This document shows positions 7,985 through 17,141 of a DNA stretch of 64,000 nt, piece after piece. The position numbers were made by a program, and so were the translations under genes. How positions within the stretch are numbered: the stretch's first letter is position 1; each line of letters opens with the position of its first letter. The DNA lies in assembly GCF_030814015.1 (NCBI RefSeq), contig NZ_JAUSUL010000006.1:26224-90223 (forward strand). The letters run 5' to 3'. The stretch is from Amorphus orientalis (GTDB lineage Bacteria > Pseudomonadota > Alphaproteobacteria > Rhizobiales > Amorphaceae). The notes below the pieces were generated by a model, which worked only from the letters and a program-made list of their open reading frames with translations, made no database searches and was not told where the DNA came from.

Positions 7985-9253
7985 ATGAGCCAGGGTGAGC
8001 ATCAGGATCTCATCATCATCAAGCGTGTTGATGAGGAAGAGCACGAGCACCACTCCAGTGCCTGGAAGGTCGCGCACGCCGACTTCATGACGGCCATGAT
8101 GGCCTTCTTCCTGATCATGTGGCTGATCAATGCGACCGACGACGAAGTCCGCAAGATGATCGCGGCCTACTTCAATCCGGTCGATCTCGCCGCCAGCGTG
8201 ACCAACCAGAAGGGCGTGCTCGATCCCGCCGACGCGCAACTGGTTGCGCCGCCGGACGGGGAATCCGGCAAGGGAGACGGCGAGGGGCGCGCGGAAGAAG
8301 TGCCTGCACCCTCCGACGCGGAACATTCGGCACGCGAGAAAGCAGCCTTCCAGGATCCGTACTCGGTGCTCGCCAAGCTGGCCGAGGAAGTCGAGCCGAA
8401 CCAGAACAGCGACGTCAACGCGCCGGAAGGCGAGGCGGGCGATCCCGGCCAGAGCGGTGGAGACGTGCTGCGCGACCCGTTCGACCCGGCCTACTGGCAG
8501 AGCGAAGAGGCCCAGATGGAGCCGCCGGTGACGATCGCCGGCGGGACGGCCGGCAAGACCGGTCCGGACCAGACCCATTCGGATACGGCTGCCGAGCGTC
8601 AGGCTGCTGCCCAGGCTCAGGTCATGGGGCGGGAGCAGGGGGCCGCGACCACGGCGACCGCCGCTTCGGTGGGAGGAGCCACCTCCTACACGCAGCAGCC
8701 GCTCGGCCGCCGCCCGCTGGAGTTGACCGGCGCAGCCGTCATTCTTCCGCCGGAGGAAGGCGTCATGTCGAACGACAGCGAAGTGACGGAGCTCGCCCGA
8801 GACCTCGACATCGCAATGGAGTCGTCGATCGACAGCGGTGCCAAGCCGCACCTTCTCGTCCAGGAGACCAGCGAGGGTCTGCTCGTCAGCCTGACCGACG
8901 ACATCGACTACTCGATGTTCGAATCCGGCTCCGCCGTGCCGGCGCCGAAGGTGGTCGTGGCCATGGCCCGGATCGCCGAAGCCCTTGCGCAGCGCGACGG
9001 CGAGATCGTGGTCCGCGGCTACACCGACGCCCGTCCGTTCCGTTCCGAAACCTATGACAACTGGCGCCTGTCCAGTGCGCGCGCGCACATGGCCCGGTAC
9101 ATGCTCATTCGCGGCGGCCTCGACGAGGATCGGATCGTCAGCGTCGAAGGGCGTGCGGACCGCGAGCTCAAGAACGAAGCCGATCCCAATGCCGCGGAAA
9201 ACCGGCGGATCGAGATCCTGCTGCGCGAACCCGACCAGGGTGGTGGTGAATGA
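7985..9253 (+). CDS. motB: Flagellar motor stator protein MotB
   Basis: MotB anchors the proton-driven stator to peptidoglycan. Residues 27-50 form the single membrane helix with the proton-carrying Asp33 in HADFMTAMMAFF, followed by the plug segment. A Pro/Glu/Ala-rich periplasmic linker of roughly 200 residues precedes a C-terminal OmpA-like peptidoglycan-binding domain (about 285-415: VRGYTDARPF, LSSARAHMARYMLIRGGL, NRRIEILL). At 422 aa it is longer than E. coli MotB (308) but close to rhizobial MotB. Its stop overlaps the motC start by 4 nt, implying translational coupling. The partner motA is not in this window. Confidence 0.96.
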   Translation: MSQGEHQDLIIIKRVDEEEHEHHSSAWKVAHADFMTAMMAFFLIMWLINATDDEVRKMIAAYFNPVDLAASVTNQKGVLDPADAQLVAPPDGESGKGDGEGRAEEVPAPSDAEHSAREKAAFQDPYSVLAKLAEEVEPNQNSDVNAPEGEAGDPGQSGGDVLRDPFDPAYWQSEEAQMEPPVTIAGGTAGKTGPDQTHSDTAAERQAAAQAQVMGREQGAATTATAASVGGATSYTQQPLGRRPLELTGAAVILPPEEGVMSNDSEVTELARDLDIAMESSIDSGAKPHLLVQETSEGLLVSLTDDIDYSMFESGSAVPAPKVVVAMARIAEALAQRDGEIVVRGYTDARPFRSETYDNWRLSSARAHMARYMLIRGGLDEDRIVSVEGRADRELKNEADPNAAENRRIEILLREPDQGGGE

Positions 9254-12200
9254 TGCGGCGTTCGCTTGCGCCGGTGCTTGCCGCCGTCCTCGCGTTTTCG
9301 CAGGGGCCGATCTCGGCCGCTCCGGCGGCCGCCCAGTCGGGCGAGCCGATGGTTCTAGTTCCCGGCGACGAGCCGGTCTCCGCGCGTGAGCGGTCGCGCG
9401 GGCTCCTGTCGTCCATCCGGCGCGCGGTGCCGACGGTGCTGCGCGATCCCGAGGTCGTCGCATCCGAGCGGCAGGCCGCCCAAGGCGCACGGGCGCCGGT
9501 CGTGACGGATCCGGCGCCGACGGAGGCACCCGCTCGCCCGGTCACGGCCGCCGCGGCCGTTGCGCCCCTCCCTCCGGCGCGCCCGCAGACACCGACCGTC
9601 TCTGCGCAAGACGGTTCGACCGCGACTGCGGCAGAGGTTGCGGCCGAGGACAAGGCGTCGGCCCAGGCGGAGCCGGAGGCCGTCGGAGGCCTCGAGTTCG
9701 CCGTGCAGCCGGGTTTGCCGGCGGAGCTCGCCAACGAACGCGCTTTGGACCAGGCCGCCAGGGCCGTCATGTCGGCGAAGACGTCCCGCAACAAAGAGAC
9801 CGAGCCGGCACCGGTCGGCGCGGACCCGTCTGCCCCGCGCGGAACCGGTCTGGCCCCGATCGAGCCGGTGTCCGACCGGACCTTTGCCGAGGCGGGCATT
9901 CCGGTGCCGCGCCCGGCCGCGATCCCGGGCAACGAACCGGATGCCGCTTCCGAGGTCGCCGAAACGGCGGAAACCCTGCAAGGGCCGCCGTCCTCCCCGG
10001 TGCTGGCTGACGGCGTCGAAACCTCGGGTGTTGAGACCGCCGGCGCCGGCGTGGACGCCATTGGGCCGCAGCCTGTTCTGGCCGATGCCGGAGATGCGAC
10101 CACGGACGGACACGAAGATGACGCCGGCGAAGTCCAGGCGGCCGGCCATCCGGCCGGGTCCGAACCGCTCGTGGCGGACGCCCCGACGGACGCGGAGCCT
10201 GAAGCAGCCGACGCAGCGACCACCACCGAGCTCGGTCCGCAGGTTTCCGAAACGGCTGACCTCGCCGAGGCGGATCCGGACCTGTCCGAAGACGTCCCGG
10301 GCGTCGGCGGTGGCGAGACCGCCTCTGTCACGCCGTCCGTCGACACCTCGGACAGCTCGGACGAGGGTGCGCTGGCCGTGACCGCTGTGGACGCCGAGCA
10401 GGCCTACGAGGAACACGTCGTCGATCCCTCGGATGCAGAAGTCTATGTGGACGAGCTGGTTGCGGAGATCGCCACGGCCGGTATGCGGCCCGATGCGCCT
10501 GCGGCCGATGCCGTCCCCGAGCAAGCTGATACCCATCAGGATGCGATGCATCAGGATGCGACCCATGACGACGTCGGCGATCCGGAGACCGGGCAGGGCG
10601 GGGATGCCGAGACCGTAGCGGCCGCTGGCGTCGCTTCCCATGCCACCGAAGCCGATCACACGCCGAATGCGTCCGACACCTCGGAGGCCCACGGCGACGC
10701 GGACCACGCGACTGCTCCCGGGCCGGCGGGGCCGCACGGGGGAACCCCGGAGACCGAAACGCAGGCCCATGCCGGCGATTCCGCCCATGGTGAGGCGGAC
10801 AGTGCGCCTCATCAGCCGGCAGAGACCAGCAGTTCACCTCATCCTGTTGATGTCGCCGCAGCAGATGCGGGCGGCCGGGTCGGTGCGGCCCTGGCGGCCG
10901 CGATGACGGGACAGGCGGTGGAGACCGGCTCTCACGCCGGTGAGGCGGATGCCGCTCACGACACGCCTGCCGCCGACATGGCGGGCCACGATGCGCACGA
11001 AGCTGAAACCGGTGCGCATTCCGATCAGGCACACGGGACTTCAGACGAGGCGCAGGGCGCCAAGGCCAAAGGCGACGATCATGGCGTTTCGGACAAAGAC
11101 GAGCCTGCGCCGGTCGAGCCCCTGACCCAGCCGTCCCGGCTCGGCAGCGCGGCAGACCAGGTCGGTGGCGCCATTGCACCTCCCTATCAGCTCGTGCGCA
11201 CGCTCCAGACGCTCCAGGACAACATCGCAGCCGGTTCGGCCGACGCGCTGAACGCCCAGAAGGTGTTGCTGGCCCAGATGCACGCGGACCTGTTGGCCGT
11301 CGATCCGGAGGTCTGGCAGGACCGCCGCAACGCCGAGGCGCTGATCGTCTACACGCTCAGCGGCGGTCGGCCCGAGGTGACCCGCGAACTCCTCTCCCGG
11401 GAGGAGGCGCCGAACGTGGACGAGCGTCTCTTGCGGGCGGCCCTCGCCTATGTCGAAGGCCGCGAGCTCGAGGCGCGCAAGATGTTCGAGACCATCGAGC
11501 CGCTTGACCTGCCGAGCAGCATGGCGGGGCAGGTGGCCCTGGCCAAGTCGACCCTGATGCTCGACGTCGACCGCGCGAAGTCCATGGAGCTTCTCGACGT
11601 CGCGCGCCTGCTCTCGCCGGGCACGCTGGTCGAGGAGGCTGCCCTGCGCCGTGAGATCTACCTCGCCAGCGAGCGCAACGACATCGACCTGTTCGAGCGT
11701 CTGGCGCTCCAGTACTTCTATCGCTTCCGCAACTCCGTCTACGCCGGCAACTTCCGCCAGCGGTTCGCGGATGCGCTGACGCGGATGAGCTTCGTCGACG
11801 ATCCGGAGCAGTTCGACCGCCTGAACAGGCTGCTGGTCGACCTGGACGACGCCGACAAGCGTGAGATGTACCTGGTCGTGGCCCGTGCTGCGGTGAACGA
11901 AGGCAAGACGTCGGTGGCCGCGAAGGCGGCCGATGCGGCGCTCGCCTCCGCCGAGCCGAACTCGCGGGACCGGTCGCGGGCGCTCCTGTACCGGGGTGCG
12001 GCGATGGCGGTCACGCCGGAAGGGCTGGAGACCTCCATCGACGATCTCACCCGGGTCGACCGCCGGGTGCTGACCCCGTCGGACGCCGCGCTGTTCGATG
12101 CGGCGGCGGCGACGGCGGATCTCATTCTCAACGCTCCGGAAGGCTCGGCGATGGCCCAGGTCGACCTGACCGAAGACGACGAGACGTTCCCCGAATCTGA

Positions 12201-12264
12201 CGTGGTTTCACAAGCGGCATCCGCCATCGAGGCGGTCGACGCGCTCCTGAAGGAGACGCAGTGA
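9250..12264 (+). CDS. motC: MotC-like periplasmic motility protein with very large disordered insert
   Basis: MotC is a periplasmic protein needed for stator function in rhizobia. A signal peptide covers about residues 1-28 (cut near AAPAAA). Residues of about 30-620 are low-complexity, rich in Ala, Pro, Asp, Glu and, from about 420 to 610, His (HQDAMHQDATHDD, HAGDSAHGEAD). The recognisable MotC domain occupies about 625-1004 (APPYQLVRTLQTLQDNIAAG onward), alpha-helical and TPR-like. At 1004 aa it is over twice the roughly 430 aa of Sinorhizobium MotC; the excess is all in the disordered region. Position between motB and fliK supports the call. Confidence 0.85.
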   Translation: MMRRSLAPVLAAVLAFSQGPISAAPAAAQSGEPMVLVPGDEPVSARERSRGLLSSIRRAVPTVLRDPEVVASERQAAQGARAPVVTDPAPTEAPARPVTAAAAVAPLPPARPQTPTVSAQDGSTATAAEVAAEDKASAQAEPEAVGGLEFAVQPGLPAELANERALDQAARAVMSAKTSRNKETEPAPVGADPSAPRGTGLAPIEPVSDRTFAEAGIPVPRPAAIPGNEPDAASEVAETAETLQGPPSSPVLADGVETSGVETAGAGVDAIGPQPVLADAGDATTDGHEDDAGEVQAAGHPAGSEPLVADAPTDAEPEAADAATTTELGPQVSETADLAEADPDLSEDVPGVGGGETASVTPSVDTSDSSDEGALAVTAVDAEQAYEEHVVDPSDAEVYVDELVAEIATAGMRPDAPAADAVPEQADTHQDAMHQDATHDDVGDPETGQGGDAETVAAAGVASHATEADHTPNASDTSEAHGDADHATAPGPAGPHGGTPETETQAHAGDSAHGEADSAPHQPAETSSSPHPVDVAAADAGGRVGAALAAAMTGQAVETGSHAGEADAAHDTPAADMAGHDAHEAETGAHSDQAHGTSDEAQGAKAKGDDHGVSDKDEPAPVEPLTQPSRLGSAADQVGGAIAPPYQLVRTLQTLQDNIAAGSADALNAQKVLLAQMHADLLAVDPEVWQDRRNAEALIVYTLSGGRPEVTRELLSREEAPNVDERLLRAALAYVEGRELEARKMFETIEPLDLPSSMAGQVALAKSTLMLDVDRAKSMELLDVARLLSPGTLVEEAALRREIYLASERNDIDLFERLALQYFYRFRNSVYAGNFRQRFADALTRMSFVDDPEQFDRLNRLLVDLDDADKREMYLVVARAAVNEGKTSVAAKAADAALASAEPNSRDRSRALLYRGAAMAVTPEGLETSIDDLTRVDRRVLTPSDAALFDAAAATADLILNAPEGSAMAQVDLTEDDETFPESDVVSQAASAIEAVDALLKETQ

Positions 12265-13796
12265 TGTCAAGGATTGCTTTTTCCGCTCCCGAGTTCATTG
12301 CCCGGGACGATGCGGTCGGGGCGCACGCCCGTGCATCCGCCAAGACGGGCCAGGACGGCCAGGTGGCGAAGGACGGCAAGGAGGGCGTGTCCGAGTTCGC
12401 CGCGCTCCTGAAGAAGGCGGCGGAAACCAAGACCGGCGGTAACGCGTCCGAACAGGCCCAGGCCGGCGCCGGCCAGAAGGCGGGCACGTCCGATCTTCGG
12501 AGCGGGCTCGGGCGTCCGGTGCGGCAGGAAGAGGACGGCTCGGAGCTTGCCGGAGAAGGACAGTCCGGAAGCGACGGGGACGCGCAGGCCCAGGGCGACG
12601 ACGCGGCCCAGACCACCCGGGACATGAGTCTGGCGCAGCTTCTCGCCGCATGGTCGGAGACGTCGCCGCGAGCGGCCGCCGGACAGGCGGCTAACGGGTC
12701 TGCCGCCGCCGAACAGAGCGCGAAGGCCGGTGCGGGCGCGCGCCAGGGGGCCGGCTCGGTCACGTCCGGCCAGTCGGATCCGTCCGCCCAGGGCTGGACC
12801 GGTCCGGCGATGCCGGATGACGCCGACGCGCTCGCCTCCACCACGCCGAAGATGGCGGCCCATATCGTCGACCGCCAGACCCATTTCGCCCCGGTGCAGA
12901 CCCGCGCCATGCTGGGTGCCAAGTCCGAGACCGGGGCGGCCGGCACCCCCGGTACCGCCGCGGAAGCCAATGTGGCTGCGCGCACCGAACCCAATGCCGC
13001 CGCGCGCGGTGGCGCGGTCGAAGGTCCGGCCGAGCGGAAGCAGTCCGGCGGACCGGATCCGCGCGTCCAGGGGCAGCGCATGGCGGAGCACCCGGGACAG
13101 CAGCAGCCCGATGAAGGCCGCGCCTCTTCGTCGTCCGACAAATCCTCCTCCGACAAGGGCTGGCGGATGGCTTCCGCCGGTGCGACCGGATCGGAAATGC
13201 CGCAGGCGCCCGGCTCCAACGGCCAGGCCGGTCTGCCCCAGTCGACGCTGCAGCGTCTGGGCAGCAGCCTGGTGGCGACCGCCGGAGACCTGGTCGGCGC
13301 CCGGATGTCCCCCGCCGCGACCGCCGATCCCCAGACCTCCGGCGACAATATGGTCCGCATCCTCGAACTCGAGCTGACCCCGGCCGAGCTTGGGCTGGTG
13401 CGCGTGCGCATGCGGATGAGCAACGGCGGGCTCGAGCTGCAGGTGGCGGCTGCGCGTCAGGGAACGGCCCAGCTTCTGGAGCAGGACAGCTCCAAGCTGA
13501 TGTCGATCATCAAGGACGCCGGCTACGACGTGGACTCCGTCACGATCCAGGCTTCGAACGACGGGTTCCGCTCGCATCTCATGCCGCATGGCCGGCAGGA
13601 GGCCTCGTCGATGCCGAACCCGAATCCCGGCGGCGGCTCGTTCCAGCCCCAGGGCGAAACGGGCGCCGGCGGCGGCAACGGCCGCGACCGCAATCCCAAT
13701 TCCGACAACACGTCTTCTCAGTCTTCGTTCAAGGACGACGATGGTTCAAATGCTTCGAAAGGCGAGACTTCTCGCTCTGGCTCTCTTTACGTTTAG
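12264..13796 (+). CDS. fliK: Flagellar hook-length control protein FliK (MotD)
   Basis: FliK is exported as a molecular ruler that stops hook growth and switches export specificity; in rhizobia the gene was first named motD. The 510-aa product is mostly low-complexity Ala/Gly/Ser/Gln sequence, as usual for the ruler part. The conserved C-terminal Flg_hook domain lies at about residues 360-435 (LELTPAELGLVRVRMRMSNG, QLLEQDSSKLMSII). ATG 12264 overlaps the motC stop by one base; an in-frame GTG at 12261 is an alternative start. The last 56 nt overlap the next gene. Confidence 0.9.
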   Translation: MSRIAFSAPEFIARDDAVGAHARASAKTGQDGQVAKDGKEGVSEFAALLKKAAETKTGGNASEQAQAGAGQKAGTSDLRSGLGRPVRQEEDGSELAGEGQSGSDGDAQAQGDDAAQTTRDMSLAQLLAAWSETSPRAAAGQAANGSAAAEQSAKAGAGARQGAGSVTSGQSDPSAQGWTGPAMPDDADALASTTPKMAAHIVDRQTHFAPVQTRAMLGAKSETGAAGTPGTAAEANVAARTEPNAAARGGAVEGPAERKQSGGPDPRVQGQRMAEHPGQQQPDEGRASSSSDKSSSDKGWRMASAGATGSEMPQAPGSNGQAGLPQSTLQRLGSSLVATAGDLVGARMSPAATADPQTSGDNMVRILELELTPAELGLVRVRMRMSNGGLELQVAAARQGTAQLLEQDSSKLMSIIKDAGYDVDSVTIQASNDGFRSHLMPHGRQEASSMPNPNPGGGSFQPQGETGAGGGNGRDRNPNSDNTSSQSSFKDDDGSNASKGETSRSGSLYV

Positions 13797-14313
13797 TGGT
13801 CTCGGCGCAGGAACGGCTTTCGCCGGCAATGTCTGCGAGAAGGAGATGGAACGGGCCTCCGCCAAGTATGGCGTCCCGCTCGGGATCCTCTATGCCGTGG
13901 GCTTGACCGAAACCGGCCGCAAGGGATCGCTTCAGCCCTACGCGATGAACATCGAGGGCGCGTCGTTCTTCGGGGCGAGCGCTGCCGATGCAAAGCGCAA
14001 GTTCGCCGAGGCGCGCAGTCAGGGCAAGAAGCTCATCGACCTGGGCTGCATGCAGATCAACTACCATTATCACGGCGAAAAATTCCGCTCGATCAGCCAC
14101 ATGCTCGAGCCGAAGGCGAATGTCGACTACGCGGCACGCTTTCTTCAGGAGCTGAAGGCGCGCGAGGGCACCTGGACGATGGCGGTCGCCCGCTATCATG
14201 CCGGACCCAACAACGATCCCGCCCAGAAGCGGTATGTCTGTGCGGTGATCCGGAACATGGTTGCCGTGGAATTCGGAACCTGGACGCCGAACGCCCGTCG
14301 CTTCTGCGCCTGA
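13741..14313 (+). CDS. Periplasmic lytic transglycosylase, probably flagellum-associated
   Basis: A 190-aa protein with a signal peptide (about residues 1-27, ending GTAFAG) and a compact SLT/lysozyme-like domain. The catalytic Glu is in VGLTETGRKG, with downstream motifs GCMQINYHYHG and VARYHAGPNN. Such enzymes cleave peptidoglycan to let the flagellar rod through (compare PleA of Caulobacter and rhizobial genes beside fliK). ATG 13741 sits behind AAGGACG, with a second ATG at 13750; both lie inside the fliK coding region, so the genes overlap by 47-56 nt, an unusually long overlap. A much longer upstream frame starting at 13588 is only fliK in another frame. Confidence 0.85.
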   Translation: MVQMLRKARLLALALFTFSGLGAGTAFAGNVCEKEMERASAKYGVPLGILYAVGLTETGRKGSLQPYAMNIEGASFFGASAADAKRKFAEARSQGKKLIDLGCMQINYHYHGEKFRSISHMLEPKANVDYAARFLQELKAREGTWTMAVARYHAGPNNDPAQKRYVCAVIRNMVAVEFGTWTPNARRFCA

Positions 14314-14710
14314 CGCTCCGGCTGCACCTCTCGAAATCGGGTTTGGGCGTCTTCGGAGACCGGCTGATGCCGGTCACCGGGGGCGCCTTTGCGCTTCCCG
14401 TGTCGCAACGGAACGCGTCTGCTCGCGGGAGGGCGTCCGGACTTCGGTGAAAGACCGGGCCGCGCGCAAAAAAAATGCCCCGCCGACCGGGATCAGGTTT
14501 CCGGATCGGCAGGGCATTTTGGAGGGCAATTCGGTAGTCGAGCACTGATGCTGTCAGATTACCGCAGAAGCCTGATGCGTTCAGTCGGCCGTCATCCTCG
14601 GGCGCTTTGGTCGGCGGTCGCTCCTCTCGCGGATCGACCGGGATTGGTACATGCGCGTTGGCCCCGGACCTTCGTGATCTTCTACGGGCAGCCCCGCAAG
14701 CGTCGAGAGC
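14314..14710. terminator. Gene-free spacer with bidirectional terminator at 14468-14520
   Basis: Between two convergent genes. A run of eight A (14468-14475) precedes a long, slightly imperfect stem (about 14475-14490 with 14501-14517) that is followed by TTTT, so it can terminate transcription in both directions. I see no gene in the remaining bases. Confidence 0.75.
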
Positions 14711-15427
14711 TTACGGGAAAAGGGAATCGATATCGTCCTGGCTGACGACATCCACGTCACCGTTCAGGACCGGACCGTGCATGGCAACGCCGGCGCTGGT
14801 CCGGGAGAAGGAATGCGGGCCCGACTTGCTGGTTTCGCTATGGTCCACATCGCCGAAGTCGGTCCACAGCTCGGCCATCGTGGAGATGCGGCCTTCGATG
14901 AAGTGCATCAGGCCGATCACCTTGCTGATCCGCTGCCCGGTGATGTCCTGGAAGTTGCAGGCCTCGAAGATGCGGATCGTGTTGTCGCGGATCTCGGTGA
15001 TCTTCGCGATGTCCTCGTCGCTCGCGGTCGCCTGCAGCTTGGCTGCCAGATCGTCGATGGCCTCTGCCGACGACAGAATCGTATCCGTCGCCGCCTCGGT
15101 ATTCGCAACGACGGCGTCCAGCTCGTCCGCAGCGCGGTTGAACTGCGCGTTCTTGTTTTCCTTCTCGTTCAGGGACGTCAGCTCGCCGCGCGTCTGCGTG
15201 ATCGCGTCCTGAATCGTCTCGACACCTGCCAGAAGGGTGACGCCGGACTTTGGCGACGACACTTCCTGGGCCCAGTTTTCCAGACGACCGATCAGCCCGC
15301 GCAAATCGGAGAGTTCGCTGTAGATCCGATCCAGAGGGGTGTTGGTTGATGGCGTGAATTCCATTGGTTCGCCTTCTTTTTTTCGACTGGCCATCTCGAT
15401 CCGAAACGGCCGCCTCTCCGTCGACAT
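14711..15427 (-). CDS. cheZ: CheY-P phosphatase CheZ
   Basis: CheZ dephosphorylates CheY-P and so sets the motor switching signal. The 238-aa protein is almost entirely helical, with long amphipathic segments; the active-site signature CNFQDITGQRISKVI carries the catalytic Gln. The C-terminus VSQDDIDSLF matches the CheY-binding peptide found at the end of CheZ (and the start of FliM). Two ATG codons lie at 15433 and 15427; GGAG immediately abuts the first and is 6 nt from the second, so the second is the likely start. It is divergent from cheY, 192 bp away, which fits the function. Confidence 0.88.
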   Translation of the reverse strand: MSTERRPFRIEMASRKKEGEPMEFTPSTNTPLDRIYSELSDLRGLIGRLENWAQEVSSPKSGVTLLAGVETIQDAITQTRGELTSLNEKENKNAQFNRAADELDAVVANTEAATDTILSSAEAIDDLAAKLQATASDEDIAKITEIRDNTIRIFEACNFQDITGQRISKVIGLMHFIEGRISTMAELWTDFGDVDHSETSKSGPHSFSRTSAGVAMHGPVLNGDVDVVSQDDIDSLFP

Positions 15428-15619
15428 CAGCATCTCCTATTGGCTATGTGCTCAAAACCGGAAGTATCTATTGTCAGAAGTCCCCGAATTCGTAAATGGC
15501 TCCACGATTAGCCAGGCAAGCTTCGCGCAAGTCACCTTCAGTTACACCGTATTCGTTAAATCCGGTGCGCTCGCTTCAAAGTGAGCGCCTTTCCGACGAC
15601 CCATCACATGGAGCTAACG

Positions 15620-16003
15620 ATGGCGCTCGACCTCTCGATGCCGGTCCTGGTTGTGGACGACTACAAGACCATGATCCGCATCATCAAAAATCTCCTGAAG
15701 CAGCTTGGGTTCGAGGACGTGGATGAAGCGGCCGACGGACAGGAAGCTCTTGGTAAGCTGAAGGAGCGTAACTACGGTCTGGTCATTTCCGACTGGAACA
15801 TGGAGCCGATGACCGGTTACGAGCTGCTTCAGCACGTACGGTCCGACGAAGCTCTGAACGGTATTCCGTTCATCATGGTCACGGCGGAAGCCAAGTCCGA
15901 GAACGTCGTCGCCGCGAAGAAGGCCGGTGTGTCCAACTACATCGTGAAGCCGTTCAACGCGCAGACGCTCAAGGGCAAGATCGAAACCGTCTTCCAGAAC
16001 TGA
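15620..16003 (+). CDS. cheY: Chemotaxis response regulator CheY
   Basis: Single-domain receiver of 127 aa that, when phosphorylated, binds the flagellar switch. The acidic pair Asp13-Asp14 (VVDDYKTM), phosphoacceptor Asp58 (LVISDWNMEPM), Thr in MVTAEA and Lys in NYIVKPFN are all in place, and WNMEPMTGYELL is typical for CheY. An upstream in-frame ATG gives 13 extra residues, but ATG 15620 is preceded by GGAG at 6 nt and gives the standard family start. Neighbours cheZ and the flagellar genes support a chemotaxis role; the kinase CheA and receptors are not in the window. Confidence 0.93.
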   Translation: MALDLSMPVLVVDDYKTMIRIIKNLLKQLGFEDVDEAADGQEALGKLKERNYGLVISDWNMEPMTGYELLQHVRSDEALNGIPFIMVTAEAKSENVVAAKKAGVSNYIVKPFNAQTLKGKIETVFQN

Positions 16004-16032
16004 GCCGCGGTACGCGCCGGGCACGATGAGCC

Positions 16033-16761
16033 ATGCGCATGCTGCGCGAGGCGAGAGTGCGCGCGGCGCTTATCGCAGCCCTGGTCAGCGCATTGCCCCC
16101 ATGTGCAGTGGCAGAGGACGCCGCCCGGTCGCGGCCGTCCCTGCACGCGCAGGTCGCTGACGGATCGGATCGTGCCGAACCGGCCTGGAATCCGACTCCG
16201 CCCGAAATACGGGGTCCCGATCGCGGATACATCGAGGACGAGATCAAGGCGGCGATGAACATGACGCCGCCCGGCCGCCAGGTGCGTCTCGACCTGCGGT
16301 CCGGAAGCCGACTGCTTCTCACCGTGTCTGCCTACGAGATCGGACCCGGCAGGACCGATTGCCGAACATTCCACTACCGCTATCAGGCCTTTCCCGCGGC
16401 CACAGCAGAGGTCGCCGGGCGCCGGTGCTGGTTCGAGACCACGGGCTGGCGGGCCCTGCGCCCGGACGAGCTCTTGAGTTCCGATGGTCTCGCGCAGCCT
16501 GGCTATGGTCGTGGAACCGGCGGGAAGGACTCCGGCGAGGCAGGGAATTTTCTTCCCGACACCGGGAACCCGTCGCCGTCTTCGCTCGTTGATGGCGAGG
16601 ATGACGAGTCGTCGACGAAGGGTTCCTCCGACGACACGGCCGTGGATGACGCTGGCGAAGGCTCGATCGAGGCGGGCGAGGACGACAATAAGCGTCCGGG
16701 AAAGCCGTCGCGGGTCATTCTTCCGTTCATCCTGGACCAAACCACCACCAAATCCCGATGA
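16033..16761 (+). CDS. Exported protein of unknown function, weakly surface-antigen-like
   Basis: A 242-aa protein with a signal peptide (residues 1-27, cut near AVA-ED). The central part has two Cys residues in CRTFHYRYQAF and GRRCWFETTGWRAL, a spacing that recalls the C-terminal fold of the 17-kDa outer-membrane surface antigen family, where it forms a small beta-sandwich; this similarity is by eye only. The C-terminal third is acidic and low-complexity (DGEDDESSTKGSSDD). It lies 29 nt after cheY and may be cotranscribed, suggesting a motility or envelope role, but no function is assigned. Confidence 0.65.
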   Translation: MRMLREARVRAALIAALVSALPPCAVAEDAARSRPSLHAQVADGSDRAEPAWNPTPPEIRGPDRGYIEDEIKAAMNMTPPGRQVRLDLRSGSRLLLTVSAYEIGPGRTDCRTFHYRYQAFPAATAEVAGRRCWFETTGWRALRPDELLSSDGLAQPGYGRGTGGKDSGEAGNFLPDTGNPSPSSLVDGEDDESSTKGSSDDTAVDDAGEGSIEAGEDDNKRPGKPSRVILPFILDQTTTKSR

Positions 16762-17141
16762 ATTTCACTCCATTTTGGGGGTGGTTCGGGCTTGTGCGTC
16801 CGCTTCCCGAGAAATGATAAGCGTTAACAATCGGTTAACGATTTCCGCCTTCGCTCCGGATCGGTCCATCTTGGTCCGGGGAGGGCATTTGCGCCCGAAT
16901 CTTCATCCTCAGGTGGTCATTTTCGGGTCGGTTGTGTGCACGAATGGGCACATGGTTCGTCCAATGCCTCCCAATCGGGAGTGAATGGATCGGAAACGAC
17001 TCCCAATCCCGAACAGCTTTCCATTGAATGGAATGAATTAGGCTCGTACCCAGAGATTGTGACGCGGCGGTCTTGCCGACACTTGGTGCCGAAAAGAAAA
17101 AAGCGGTCCAATTCGAAGAAACCGTTTAGGAGATCTCGCTC
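16762..17141 (+). promoter_or_regulatory. ftcR upstream region with CtrA-type box at 16824-16839
   Basis: The 380-base gap before ftcR contains TTAA-CAATCGG-TTAAC at 16824-16839, an exact match to the alphaproteobacterial CtrA consensus TTAA-N7-TTAAC. The box lies about 300 nt before the ftcR start, leaving room for a long leader. CtrA control of early flagellar regulators is established in Caulobacter and inferred here. No gene is evident in the gap. AGGAGA at 17128-17133 is the ftcR ribosome site. Confidence 0.6.
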
